From NCBI GenBank assembly GCA_030268105.1, contig BSDZ01000080.1, positions 3,535,501 through 3,599,500 on the forward strand: a stretch of 64,000 bases of DNA. Direction: 5' to 3'. The notes under the pieces were generated by a model that made no database searches, had not been told where the DNA came from, and saw only the letters and a program-made list of their open reading frames with translations. The position numbers and the translations under genes were made by a program. The DNA comes from Volvox africanus. Lineage: Eukaryota; Chlorophyta; Chlorophyceae; Chlamydomonadales; Volvocaceae. This document shows, one piece after another, positions 12,142-23,800 of the stretch (position 1 is the stretch's first letter; each line of letters begins with the position of its first letter).

Positions 12142-14738
12142 ATGTCATCAGGGAAACCGTTTGGTAGCAGCAGCCCAGCGCGAGTTGCGCGGGTAGACGC
12201 TGCTAGGAAATGGGTCGCGGAGGAGACAAGAGCCGAAGCAAAGGAGGTCTTTTCTCAACATACAAGAGAGACAAGCAATTTGGATGTTCTATCTCGTTGC
12301 AAGAAGCTCAACGAGTTGCTAAGCAGCGTGAGTTCTTCGGTTACCCTTATTTCATTTTCTTGATTAAAAACTCTGAATATTATGATTTTGTACATATAAT
12401 TATCAACATGGAGGCGTGTGTTTGTGTCTCTGACTGCGCATCTGCATGTCCCTTTGTAATTGGCCTTGTACATACAGGATGTGCTGAGCGGCAAGGGTGA
12501 TGCAAAAGAGCAGCTTAAGGAGATTTTGGGCATACTGCACACGGGCCCGAAACGACCGGCATTTTTGGACAAGCCGCCTGTGACAGCTATTGCCGGAAAG
12601 CTGGGCGCATCAACAAGTACCAGAATCGACAGACCGGTGACATCACAGGCAAAATGTGATCCCCCGCGGGATGGTTCAGAAACTGGAGAGATCAGAACCG
12701 AAGGCGACAGGTGGGCTTTCGAAGCTGACGATGGGCGTCATGGATTCGTGGGTTATGTCATAGGACAACCGTTATGCCAGCATGGCAGCCCCCTGTATGG
12801 ACTGATTCTCTGTAATTCTGTAGGCGGTCCGGGCACCCGGTGCCAAGATCACTTCAGAGGCCGTCGGAGGAGGTGGAGGATATCATCGCCTTGCTCAATG
12901 GCCCTCCACCTCCAAACACTGCACAGATTGCTATGATTTGCTGTACAACAGAGGATGCTACGGTCTCCAAGCAGCAGAGGCCTGATGGGGATCCCCAGCT
13001 AAAAGTTAATGAGGCTGTCGCAGAGCAGGTGCGACGACCACTGGCTGTAATAGCAGAGCACGAATGCAAAGCGAAGAAGGCTGCAGAGGCTGCAGAGCGG
13101 GAACGCAAAGCAACGGAGATAGCGGAGGCGGCAGAGCGGGAATGCAAGGCAAAAGAGGCGGCGGCGGCAGCAGAGCGGGGACACAAAGCGAGGGAGGCAG
13201 CGGAGGCGGCAGAGCGAGAACGCAAAGCGAGGGAGGCAGCGGAGGCGGCAGAGCGAGAACGCAAAGCGAGGGAGGCAGCGGAGGCGGCAGAGCGAGAACG
13301 CAAAGCGAGGGAGGCAGTGGAGGCGGCAGAGCGGGAACGCAAAGTGAGGGAGGCAGCAGAGGCGGCAGAGCGAGAACGCAAATCAGTGGCAGAGATGGAG
13401 CGTCAGAGAGCTGCCGCTGAGACCCTCAGGCTGCAACGCGTGCAGTCCGGTGCTGCCGTATGTATTCAAGCACACTGGCGTGGCTACTGCGGGCGACGCC
13501 AGGTGGCGAAGGTCCGACAGGAGCGAGCTGAGCAGGATGGTGCTGCAAGGATTCTGCAAGCAATGTGGCGCTCCCGGCAAGCGGCAATAGAACACCGCCA
13601 GCGACTTGTTGCTGCGGGCATACTGCAATGTTCTGCACGTGCATGGCGTGCGCGGCGCGTCTTCGACCAAAAACGTGTGGAGGCCTTCATGCGACATCAT
13701 GCAGCACGGGTCATCCAACACGCCTTCTTAGCTCATCGTGCGCGAGGTTACACGTTGGGCCCACTCCGAGTGCCCCCAGGGCCGCGCCCCCAGAGCTCCC
13801 TAGGCGTGGATGGTGCTGCCCTGCTCGCAAAGCAGCTGCGGCTACGCAGTGCAGTGGACACCCGGCTGGCGCCCGAGCGCGTGTGTAACTGTTCCGGAGG
13901 CGGTGAGTGGAGAAAAGTAAAACGTTTTTCATACCAAGCTGAGCAGCAGCGTAACTTATCAACAAAACATGAGCCCTCATATAGAGCATACTGCATGGCA
14001 GCAACACTTTGTTCCATCTCTACCCAGCAAGCTGGTTGACGGGGCTTCCAAGTCAGGAGAATTTCGGAGATTGAGTCGGTGAGGATCACAAGCGCTCACA
14101 ATGCACGTGCACAGGCAGACACCATATCCAGGTGGACCTATCTGGACGGGCATACAGACAGGTCGACAGACAGCCATTTAAGGTCCATCCGTTATCCCCG
14201 AACATCGCTGTTATGTCATGTTTTGTTGCATCTTTTGGGGTACTTCGGGGGCTCTGCACATAGCTTGGAATGCGGTTTTTTAGCGTCGCTTCCCCGCCGT
14301 TTCGTGACCATCACGACTGTCCAGGATCCTGCTCACTTGAATATCATCCGTGCAGACGATGACAGTGCGCGTCAACATCGCACCGTGATGACCCATATGG
14401 AGCGGGTGCGTCAGGTCAGTGCAAATGAGCGCAACAGGCGCTGTGACGTCGGCGAGCGCGCCATTATGGTCGGCAGCGAACATCGGGACACTGCTGAGGC
14501 CCTGGCCATTGCGCGTCAAGGATTTGGCAACTGCACGCCAAGGGTCCCATCGCCATCATCTCCGTGGTCGCCTGCGTTGGATTGCATCCAGCTGGACAGC
14601 CGCTGGACAAGCAGCAGATCAGCCTCGGAGGCCGGCGGATTGTTAATTCCAGGAGCACTGAGCTGCGATTCGGCGTTTGCCTTGGGGTCACGGCCTTCCA
14701 CGGCCCTCAGGCGTGTGCAAGGAAGTCTCGGAGCCTAG
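12142..14738 (+). CDS. IQ-motif coiled-coil protein with a 13-residue charged repeat
   Basis: Four exons join in phase: 12142-12327, 12478-12710, 12824-13902 and 14284-14738, giving 650 residues. An upstream in-frame ATG at 12115 would add nine residues. The middle carries a highly charged helix, REAAEAAERERKA and variants, repeated about eight times (13082-13385). Next come four IQ-like calmodulin or light-chain binding motifs, seen as AAVCIQAHWRGYCGRR, AARILQAMWRSRQ, AAGILQCSARAWRARR and AARVIQHAFLAHRARG. These are known to bind calmodulin or centrin, and in algae many such proteins are cytoskeletal or ciliary; that role here is inference. The N-terminal 140 residues and the C-terminal 150 residues match nothing I recognise. 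The donors are GTGAGT or GTGGGC, and the last acceptor follows a T-rich tract at 14275-14283. No named orthologue can be given. Confidence 0.85.
13082..13385 (+). repeat. 39-bp in-frame tandem repeat
   Basis: About eight tandem copies of a 39-bp unit encode EAAEAAERERKAR-like 13-mers inside the IQ protein. The central copies are nearly identical at the DNA level and the outer ones have diverged, as expected for recent expansion and contraction by slippage or unequal exchange. The 13-residue period does not match the heptad of a normal coiled coil and looks like an E/R-K single alpha helix. Confidence 0.9.
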
Positions 14739-15685
14739 CCACTTTCGCCCTCAGAATGACTTCTTGTACAGTACGTTTGAAACGTTGCCTTTGCCTCAAG
14801 CACTTGTAGGAAGCCACATTCAGGGTAGCTGATTAAACTGATCACTCGTACAATATGCCTGCGTTGCTGCTCCTGGGGTGTACATGGTAATACATGGACA
14901 CATGGTAAAACCATGTACGCATTGACGTCCACGAAGTTTATCCTCATGAAAATTTATAGAATCAATACTTTAGGAGAACTGGTGGCAGCGATGTTCTTTA
15001 TCTGAGGCGGGGGCCTAGTGCTGTGCATGTAACCTAGCCGCTTTGCTTGTTTTTACCAGCAATGACACTTGGGCAGTATACAGCCCTATGGATGAGTGGC
15101 GCCTACTGCAACCCACGGTTTTGCTGGCTAAGGACCGGATATATGATTCAATCATGCAGTTCACGCATGTTGTTTCTTGGAATTGCTCTAGATATATCTT
15201 CACTCCAATGTGATGTGCCAGTTACACGGGCGAGACATGGCCGAAGAATATGATTCACATGCAGCCCCAACATGGGCGAGGAATGTACGGCGTTAAGACT
15301 AGCAAAATCAATAGTGTTAATCAAACGGTCCAACAGTGGGGAACGGGGATCAATACTACGAATCAAGTACAGAGCACCCTTGCCTTTGATTTAAGTCCTG
15401 CGTGGTCTACTTCATGACATCCAGATTTTTGAGACATGCATGGCCACAGAAAAAATTAGCCAGACATATCGCCATCAAACCCTCTAGAATCTCATAGCCT
15501 TCTGTAAATGACCATGCTGGTCCCGATTTCCTTCGTCAAATCTCCCAGCAGGCAATTTAACCAGTAGGCCCAATGCTATCTTCACAGATAGCTGAAATCA
15601 CACAGAAGGTCACGCGAACCCACTATCTTCCAAGTCCACGCACTTTGACATTAAAACTACATTCTGCTACAAGTAGTAGCTGCAA
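14739..15685. other. Intergenic between convergent genes
   Basis: 3' UTRs of the IQ gene (+) and UXS (-) face each other here. A TGTAA at 15029-15033 could serve the + strand transcript. For the minus-strand transcript, a TGTAA on that strand lies near 15221-15226. No convincing ORF is present. Confidence 0.45.
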
Positions 15686-17401
15686 TTACTCAACACCCAG
15701 TCGGCGCTTGAAGTCGTCCACCATGCGCAGCAGGCCTTCCCGAAGTGGCACCTCCGGCTGCCAACCTAGCATCTCCTTAACCTTGGTGATATCTGGGCGG
15801 CGACGGGATGGGTCATCTGCCGTGTTCTCGCGGTACTCAATCACAGCGTTAGGATTCACGACTTCCTTCACCAGGTTAGCCAGCTCCAGCATAGTAAACT
15901 CGCCCTGAAACAAACATGAGTATTGTATCAACGTCAACTTGCGCGATGCCAGCAGGGAGGGCTTAGGACACAACGAAACCAGCACAGGAAGTCACCACCA
16001 TCTAAGAAGAGATAGATGCTCATGCCCCCGTGTAAACACAACATATGTTCAACGTCCAGTACGTCCCAGGACCACCATGCTACGCAGCACTTACTGGGTT
16101 GCCCACATTAAAGGGCCCGATGTATGGCCCGTCCATCACCGCCACGAGGCCGCGGACGAGGTCACTGACGTACTGGAAGGACCGCGTTTGCTGGCCATCG
16201 CCGTAAACCGTAATGGGCTTATTCGTCAGCGCTTGACTGACGAAGTTGCTAACCACGCGGCCATCGTCTAGGGCCATGCGAGGACCATACGTATTGAAAA
16301 TGCGGACAATGCGAACCTGGAAGTGCATGGTTAAAGCCATTTTTGCAGTTATTAAGAAGGTAAGTCTATGTACAGCAACAAAAACAAATGGTGTGACCAT
16401 CTTGACATTATACCTGGAGGCCGTGTTCACGGTGGTAGTCCATTGCCAAGGTCTCCGCCACACGCTTGCCTGCCAGCACCGATAAACGATGAAGAGTTAA
16501 GGCCTTCGCTCAAGACAGCATGAACCTAGATCTACATTCATGCTGTATGTACGCGAACTCACCCTCATCGTAGCACGACCGCTCGCCAATAGGGTTTACA
16601 TTGCCCCAGTAAGTTTCCTTCTGAGGGTGCTCCAAGGGGTCACCATACACCTCGCTAGTGCTGGTGATGAGAAACCGCGCCTTGCAGCGTTTGGCAAGAC
16701 CCAGCATATTCATCGTCCCGAGGAAGCTGGTCTTGGCCGTCTTTATCGGATTATACCTGTGAAATCGTGCCGTGGAGTCAAAGCATTCAAAGAGCAGATA
16801 CTGAAGTGTTCCCGCAGAAGGAGAGCTCTGCCCTCCCACAGAAAGGGGTAGGCAGCTTTTTGGCCGCAAATTCAAACATAACTCGGTACATGTGAATCAG
16901 GTCTCTGTGAAACTTCATGCAGATCTGCACTTGTCACACGTTTCAGGGACCGTCAACAGGCCGACCCCTCTTTCGAGCAACAGCACTGATAATCCAACTG
17001 CTATGAGTTAATGTACTCAACGCACTTGTAATGAATTGGAGAGGCTGGGCAAGCGCAGTGAAAGACTTGATCAACTTCAAGGAGGATCGGCTCCACAACA
17101 TCATGCCGAATGACCTCAAAGTTCGGCTTTCCCAAAAGATGTGCAATGTTCTCCTTGCTGCCCGTGAAGAAATTGTCCAGGCAAATCACCTGAAATTCAA
17201 GGAAATATTTGTGGCTATAGGCTAAGGATAGGCAGAGATCAGCCGATGACTATCCCAAGCACAACATACATGATCACCGCGCTCCACCAGGTAATCGCAC
17301 AGATGGCTGCCAACAAAGCCAGCACCGCCAGTCACCAGGACGCGGTTGCGCTCGCAGCGTGGCTTAGTTTTGACAAGGGTGCCGTTGCCGTTCTCCGCCA
17401 T
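15686..17401 (-). CDS. UXS: UDP-glucuronate decarboxylase (UDP-xylose synthase), short cytosolic form
   Basis: Converts UDP-glucuronate to UDP-xylose and CO2 through NAD+-linked oxidation, decarboxylation and reduction, supplying xylose for wall and glycoprotein glycans. Six exons: 17401-17270, 17189-17026, 16756-16563, 16469-16414, 16316-16095, 15904-15686. All phases agree, giving 328 residues, the length of short cytosolic plant UXS forms. It is an extended SDR. The NAD-binding GGAGFVGSH is at 25-33, [10 protein letters not shown] starts at 130, the catalytic YDEGK has Y161 and K165, and [15 protein letters not shown] (here [11 protein letters not shown]) and [10 protein letters not shown] blocks follow. 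There is no N-terminal membrane segment, so it is probably cytosolic rather than Golgi type II. The start is the first ATG of the frame, 24 residues before the Rossmann motif. Nothing is broken; it should be functional. Confidence 0.96.
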
Positions 17402-17983
17402 TGTCCTATATGAACCTAATTTTTGATTAACCGAATTATATACAACAATACACTGGGCGTGCGCTTAGACCCATTTGACATTCTGACATTTGTTACCGCC
17501 GGAACCAATTACGGGTATTTGCAACGGCGCGTTGCAACGGCCGTGATTTGATCCTTGCATATATTAAAATGGGACATTTCTAAAGGGAGGTTTTTTTTCT
17601 AATTTCTTTGCAAAGCATGTAGGAATGTTTTGGGAGGTACTATACCCACATTTAAGTTAATGTAGGCAATAAGACAGAAATCGCCTTAAGCAGATATTGA
17701 GGCATGCAGAATAAGTTATCTTCTCGGTTTTGTCGTGATGTAATATGTATTCATGGGTCAGATGCTTTCCACTCGGCCTTGGAATGTACCTTGCCATGTG
17801 GACTGCGGCTTGAGAGAACATTGTGCAAGCGTTCTTGGTTACGTGTAGCACGTTGTTGATTCTTCAGTGGACGTTCACAGTACAGTCTGAGTCGCCGTCC
17901 CGACCGTCCTTGTACGCGTTTTTACAACAACGTATCTGGATCAGTGTACAATTCATATCCTGAAACATCCTCAAACATTGTGC
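17402..17983. other. Upstream region of UXS
   Basis: 5' flank of the UXS gene. It is AT-rich close to the gene, with a T/A-rich stretch near 17565-17600, but no clear TATA box or other site can be placed. Confidence 0.4.
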
Positions 17984-18235
17984 CTACTTAGGAAACTGAT
18001 CCGGGCAGGCATCGGCGGCTTGAGACCAGGTAGGCATGCCGAAGAACATAACGACGGCGGGCGACGATCTCGTGGGCTCTTCTTCGGACACGCCCTCTAT
18101 TTGTGCGTCATAATCTCTAACGGAAATGGGAATGGGAATGCGCAAGGGGAAAGAATTCAGGCGCTTACCATGCATCGCCATATTACTATCCAGCAGGGCC
18201 CTGTCACGCCACTTGCGTCTCGAAGTTCCTTCCAT
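17984..18235 (-). CDS. Possible small two-exon gene, 65 residues, unknown
   Basis: A minus-strand ATG at 18235 opens a short exon (18235-18169) that ends CATG then GTAAGC. An in-phase acceptor ending GTTAGAG allows joining to 18114-17984, which stops at TAG. The product begins MEGTSRRKWRDRALLDS and has an acidic middle (EGVSEEEPTRSS) followed by a hydrophobic AVVMFFGMP. Support is limited to a good donor, phase agreement and protein-like composition. No family is recognised. It could instead be one or two exons of a longer gene, or chance. A different frame of the first exon also stays open, so the frame choice depends on the splice. Confidence 0.3.
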   Translation of the reverse strand: MEGTSRRKWRDRALLDSNMAMHGKRLNSFPLRIPIPISVRDYDAQIEGVSEEEPTRSSPAVVMFFGMPTWSQAADACPDQFPK

Positions 18236-20811
18236 ACAAAACAGGCATCGGGCACGACTATCAAGCCCTTTTGCACTATCTCCGCAAAGGTAAATACCAA
18301 AGCTACAAACCCGGAAATTCGTGCTTCCCGAAAAGCATGCACCCTGAAGCACCCTGCTACGACAGACTGTTCCTAATACTTGCCTTCAAGCTCACGTGCC
18401 TTCAAGCTCTAATGATAATCGCACTGAGTACGAAGAGGTAAAATTTAGTGAAAGTGCCCCGTAGCAGCATGGATAACTGAAGGATTAGCGGCTGGCACGA
18501 TGGTGTGAGTGGTGCACACGTACAGGTCCTCGTACAGGTCCATTCCAGGAACGCCAACCTTCCACCTCGGCCGAATGTTGAATTTAAAACTGTATCATTA
18601 TATTCGAACGCTGTGCTTCGGATGGCAGCTGCGCACGGCCCCCATCTCCAGGCGTATCCAAGCAGCACGACGGCATTGGCTCACCTATTGTCGCCCTAGG
18701 CAATACGCTGCCGGCGTGGGCACAGACCCAGGAGTCCTCATGGACACATGGGCCATGATCGTTGGCCGCTCGTTCCGCCTTCTAATTAAAGTTCTGCCCA
18801 GTTCTACATTAGCATAAGAAGCAGCAATAAAGTTGGTACATGTTATGTGGCCTCCCCGTTTATGGTACCTTTGTATGTCAACAGTGCTATTTCCCTGAAG
18901 CAACCTGCTTGCAGGGTTAGCCCTGTTAGCAGCACCATTCTGATAAGCTGCATGACTGTATGCTGTACAAAATGGGATGGCCAGTCTGGAGGTCAAAGTT
19001 TCTCCAGTTCGTGTGTTGCGAAACTTGTTTGGAGCTTGCTCGAAATTCAGTTCTGTGGCGCATAGGGAGGCAAACCTGTTTGGTTGAGAGTCGCTGGGGG
19101 TTTTCCTGTGTCTTTTACAGGTTGGGTTAGCCCTCTTTCGGGCCATTGTACGGCTCTCGTCCGGTGTTCTGTTTTCGGAAACCAGTTACTTTTTCGTAAC
19201 CAAAAACATATTTCAGAAGCAGTAACCAGGAATATTGGTCGGGACTCGGGCAGGTTACTTGTGATGCATGGTACAAGGTGTACCATGCTGGGATGTCTAT
19301 ATATGGATAAGTATTGTGTCCAAGGCCAGTCATGTTTGAAAAAGGGGTAAAATCTTATAATGGGATAAAATCTGCAGCTGGAATTACTACAGCATAGCGA
19401 TTGTATTGGAAGGATTTAAAGATATTAGCCCTGTTTCATGGTCCCCCTCCCCTTGTGTATAGTATCATGGGGTATCTACGGCTAATATCTGGGATGATCA
19501 GGAAACTGGACATCTTCCGATCAGGCCTAAATATTTTGGCGGATATCAATACAACACACTGCTGGGGCACGAAAACGTTGACTTACACACAGGCCATTGG
19601 CCCTGTGGCCATGGCAGCAAACGACCTGTAGCCGTGACTGCGAAATGGCAAAAGAAACCAAGTTACCTACGTACAGAACAAACAGCCACGGCAAGACGAC
19701 AACTACCCTGGCAACCGCGCACTCCTCCTGCCATGCTTTTGTGTGTGCTCTGCCAGGGTCAGTAGTTGGGTGTCTTGCAGGGTATGCTAGCCGCATGCTA
19801 GCTGCCAGCGAGGATTGTTAAGAAGGGGCACACATGCAGAGTGTTTCGGCGGACTAAAGGTTATCAACGGTACTGGCTTTCCTCCCCCATCTTGTCTGGT
19901 TCACCTCCCAGGTGCGGAGCAAGACCCAGTGTGGGTTCTCACACGCCTTCCTTTTACCAGATCGAAGTTGCTTACGTGTGGAAATCACCATTGCACGGTC
20001 ATGCTTATTACAACATCTTAACTTGCTTTTGCCCATGAGAGCGACCCTGGGCATATGCTCATGGTTTCTCTCTGTTTCATTCACCGTTCCTGCCATTGTG
20101 GCACGGTGGTGCTGTCTTAGTGTCCAGTGCATGTGGAAATTTACATTGGTACTGGGAGGGGAATGCGATAAATGTCCTCTGTGTACACCGATGGATGGAC
20201 CTTGCTAGAAGCCGCTCCATATCATGGGTATCCACGATCGCCTTGCTTCCATGGGATTGACAACCTGCAACCCTTGATGGCATCATGACCCATCCAAGCT
20301 GATCCCCGCAGCTCTCAACCCCTCGGGGAACAACAGAAATATTTCAGACCAAAGAGAGGCACACAGACTCTCAACAATGTTTGGCATAGCACAGGCAAGC
20401 AAGCGTTGGCACTGTCCTTGCTGTGCGCACCAAAGAACGATTTGTAGCCGTATCGTAATAGATGATCTTGCACGATCCAGTGGTAAAACAAGGCGTCAGT
20501 AGTTATGCGAGAAAGGTGGTGTCCCCAAGACGAACTGTCACAACCGCACCACAACAGGAAGTAGCTTGCTCCAGCAGCGACTGGCACTATCAAAAACGTA
20601 CACAATCACAGCTTGCTTCGCAGATTAAGCGGGAACGGTCAGACATCTGAGTGCATCCAGACAATCCTACCTGGCAAAGCACTATCCATTTAGGCGCCCA
20701 TACCACTCTGAGCAATCGCGGAAGGGTGGGATCAACTGCAAATTAAGACTTTCGTCACATTCGAAGCGGTTTGATGAAGTCATCCGAAGTCAGGGCTTGC
20801 CAGCAGAACAA
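18236..20811. other. Gene-poor stretch, about 2.6 kb
   Basis: Nothing convincing is seen on either strand. Short ORFs such as 18685-19146 (-), 19597-19821 (+) and 20315-20605 (-) have no domain features or splice logic. The right part (20140-20811) holds the 3' UTR of the hnRNP-like gene; a TGTAA on the minus strand occurs near 20140. Confidence 0.45.
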
Positions 20812-23800
20812 CTAGTAGGGGGCATATCGCGGTCCAGGCTGGGCGCTCCCACGGCCACCGCCGTAGCCTCCCCCACCCGGACCTGCCGGCGCGCGACTGC
20901 CTCCACTACCTCCTGTATAGCTACCTGAGCCGCCTTGGTAGCTGCTAGGTCGACCACTGCCACTGCTGCCACCCACATAGCCTCCTGATCCACCATGGTA
21001 ACCTGCACCGGAAATCAGCAACCCCTTTGTCTCGACACGCAAACAAGGACTGAATATAGGTGTGCAAAGCACTGCTCCTTTGTGAGCAAGGGCCATGCGG
21101 GCCTTTATGCCGCGCCCCAACCTTTATTACATCGTTGCCAGGCGCTGCCTAAAGCCAACTGAAGCTGAAGCTTTTTACCTAGACAAAGCACCTTGCCGAC
21201 CCATAGCCCAGAGGTTGGCCAACCAGACTCTTACCGCTAGTGCCGCCGGTATATGTAGGGGCGCCCACAGCAGGGGGCCCCCGGCTAGGCGGGTGCGCAC
21301 TGTACGATGGCGGGCCTCCAGAGCCGGCGTACCCGCCGCGTTCTGCACCATACGACCCACTGCTGCGCTCTCCCCCATAGCCGCCCCCACCGCGTTCGGC
21401 ACCGTAATGACCGGCCCCGTAAGCGCTGCCGCTCCGATCTCCCCCGTAGCCTCGTTCAGCATATCCGCGCTCCCCATATCCGCGCTCTCCGTAACCGCTG
21501 CCACCTCCCCGGTCGCCACCTCCATACCCTCCACGGACAGGAGCTCCCCCGCCGCGGCTCCCTTGATGCCCACCGCTGTAATAGCGTTCTCCACCACCAT
21601 AACCACCAGCATCCCTGTGACCACCCCCGCCCTCGTATGATCCTGCAAACAAAGTCAGGCACGGCAGATTGAGCACTTTGTGAAGCAGTCACCTGTTAGT
21701 ACCTGGATTTTTACCCAATAGGATCCTCAATGAGCAAAGTCACAATAAGCTGGATTATCAAATCCAACCCTTATCCCATGCCCTGAACGTTCTTTCACCT
21801 GGGCGGCCACTACCATACTCGCCCCTCGAGGCGAACTTATCACCGTAGCCCCGGTCATCGTAGCCGCCGCCACCGCGGCCACTGCTTCCACCGTAGCCAC
21901 TTCCACCGTATCCAGCACCCGATGCGCCATATTCACCACTTGGACGGCCTTCACCGCGGCCCTCGGCGCTGCGGTCGCGAGGCCCTGGACCTGCTGGTGC
22001 GCCGCTGCTGCGCCTCAATGGTCCACCAGATCCGGAGCCGCCAGCCTCGTGGTACCCAGTGGTCCCTCCCACGACGTAACCGAACTGCAACGTGCCAGTG
22101 GGTGCTGCCGTCAGAGCACTGTGCACACAATGCGTCCTGGTTCCATGGACACATATGAACCGAAGACAAGCAGTGCAACCCAAAGCAGTTAAAACGTCCA
22201 AAACACATCCTGTCGGTGCTGCTTCCGCACATGCCTGGACGGTTTTCCCACGCCCTACCGATGCAAAGCCTGCCTGCACACACCTGGCCGCTGGGCACCA
22301 CCACTGGCATGATGGGCATGCCCGGATAGGCCCCGTAGCCATAACCGTAACCGTAGCTATCATAGTCCTCTTCGTAGCCCTCCTCATAGCCGTAATCATA
22401 ACCCTCCTCATAGCCGTACGCGTAGTCAGCCTGTGGATACCCGCGACCGCCATAGCCGCGGCCACCTCCGGGCCCAAATCGGCCACTGCCGCGCGCACCT
22501 GGGCCCCGAGCACCTGCAGTGCATCGGACCCACCGGGGCAATCACCCATGCCATACCGCCAGTGGAAGTTAGTTGAGAAGCTGAGCACGCTCCTACGAGC
22601 ACTGACACTCCACTCCAACTGTGGTTGACTTGACATGAGATGTTTGAGATGAGTTGAGATGCAAACAGCATAAATTGGACCCATCCGTCACAAGGCTTTT
22701 AGTGCTTGGCAAGCATCCCGGAGTGTTGTCAAAACTCAAAAAGCGCAAGGGAACGACCGTCACACCGATAACTCGCATATCGGAGCGAATCCACAACCCC
22801 CTTCTCCAAGGCTCACCTCCGCGCCCAGGAGGCCCGTAACCGCGCGGATGATAGCCGTAACCACCGGACCCGTAGCCGCGAATCATGCCCATGCCCGCCA
22901 TGCCATCCTCACGCTGGGTGTGCGGCTTAGCCATGTGAACCTGCGCGCGAGAGGCCGGACACATGAGCACCAGACCAGCAATCACCATAGAGCTATCAGA
23001 TAATAATCGGGCCCAGGTCGCAGTTCTGCCAATCCTCACAATCAACCAGACTTTCCGAACTCCGTACGAACCATCGCCTATAAACCAATGGGAAGTTCGG
23101 CCCCATAGCCCCTAAGATACCTTACCAGTAGCTCTTTGTCGGCCATCGTGTGCTTTTTGTTATTCTCCGCCTCGCTCACAGCACGCACGGCAGAGGAACG
23201 GTCGGTGTAGGTGATGAAGGCGTAATTTCGCAGCTTAATCGCGTCATCCGGCATATACAGTAGAGTAACCCGGTCGATCTGAGGTTGCACGGACCAGAGG
23301 CAGCACGGGATCAGGAAGAACGCCCTTTCCATACGGCAACTGAACAACTGCACTTCAGAAACCGTTCACATCCCCTCTACTATCCAGTATTATCGCTTTA
23401 CACCACGTTCCTGTACTTCATGACTTCCATGCGCGGCCTCCCTCCACCGCACCCCTGAACTGGTCATGCGAAATGACCAAGGGCAAGGCTTTTGGGGCAA
23501 AGGCGCAAGTATTCTACACGGATAACGAGAAGAGCGAATGCCTTGCTGTTCAGACTACATTCATCGGTTCAGACACCGTGCTTCAGCTCAGTCCCCTAGA
23601 CCTCCTGGTTGTCGAGTTGCTGCCTACTCACCGTGCCGTACTGCACGAAGATGCTGCGAAGGTCATTCTCAGTGTAATGCTCTGGCAGGTTGCCCACGTA
23701 GATGGATTTGACCTGGGGCAGGACGTAGACAACATCGATTTGAAGCAGACAAGCAAGGTCAAACACCAGACGACCCTGGAGCATGCCGGGTAGCATACAA

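Noticed and set aside
18157..18342. Minus ORF with hydrophobic stretch (ISGFVALVFTFAEIV)
   Set aside because: Competes with the frame used in the small two-exon model; its phase does not match any downstream acceptor, so I did not call it.
21095..21640. 181-codon + strand ORF
   Set aside because: Antisense shadow of the Gly/Tyr-rich exon 14 of the hnRNP gene; Gly/Arg codons read backwards as Ala/Pro/Thr without stops.
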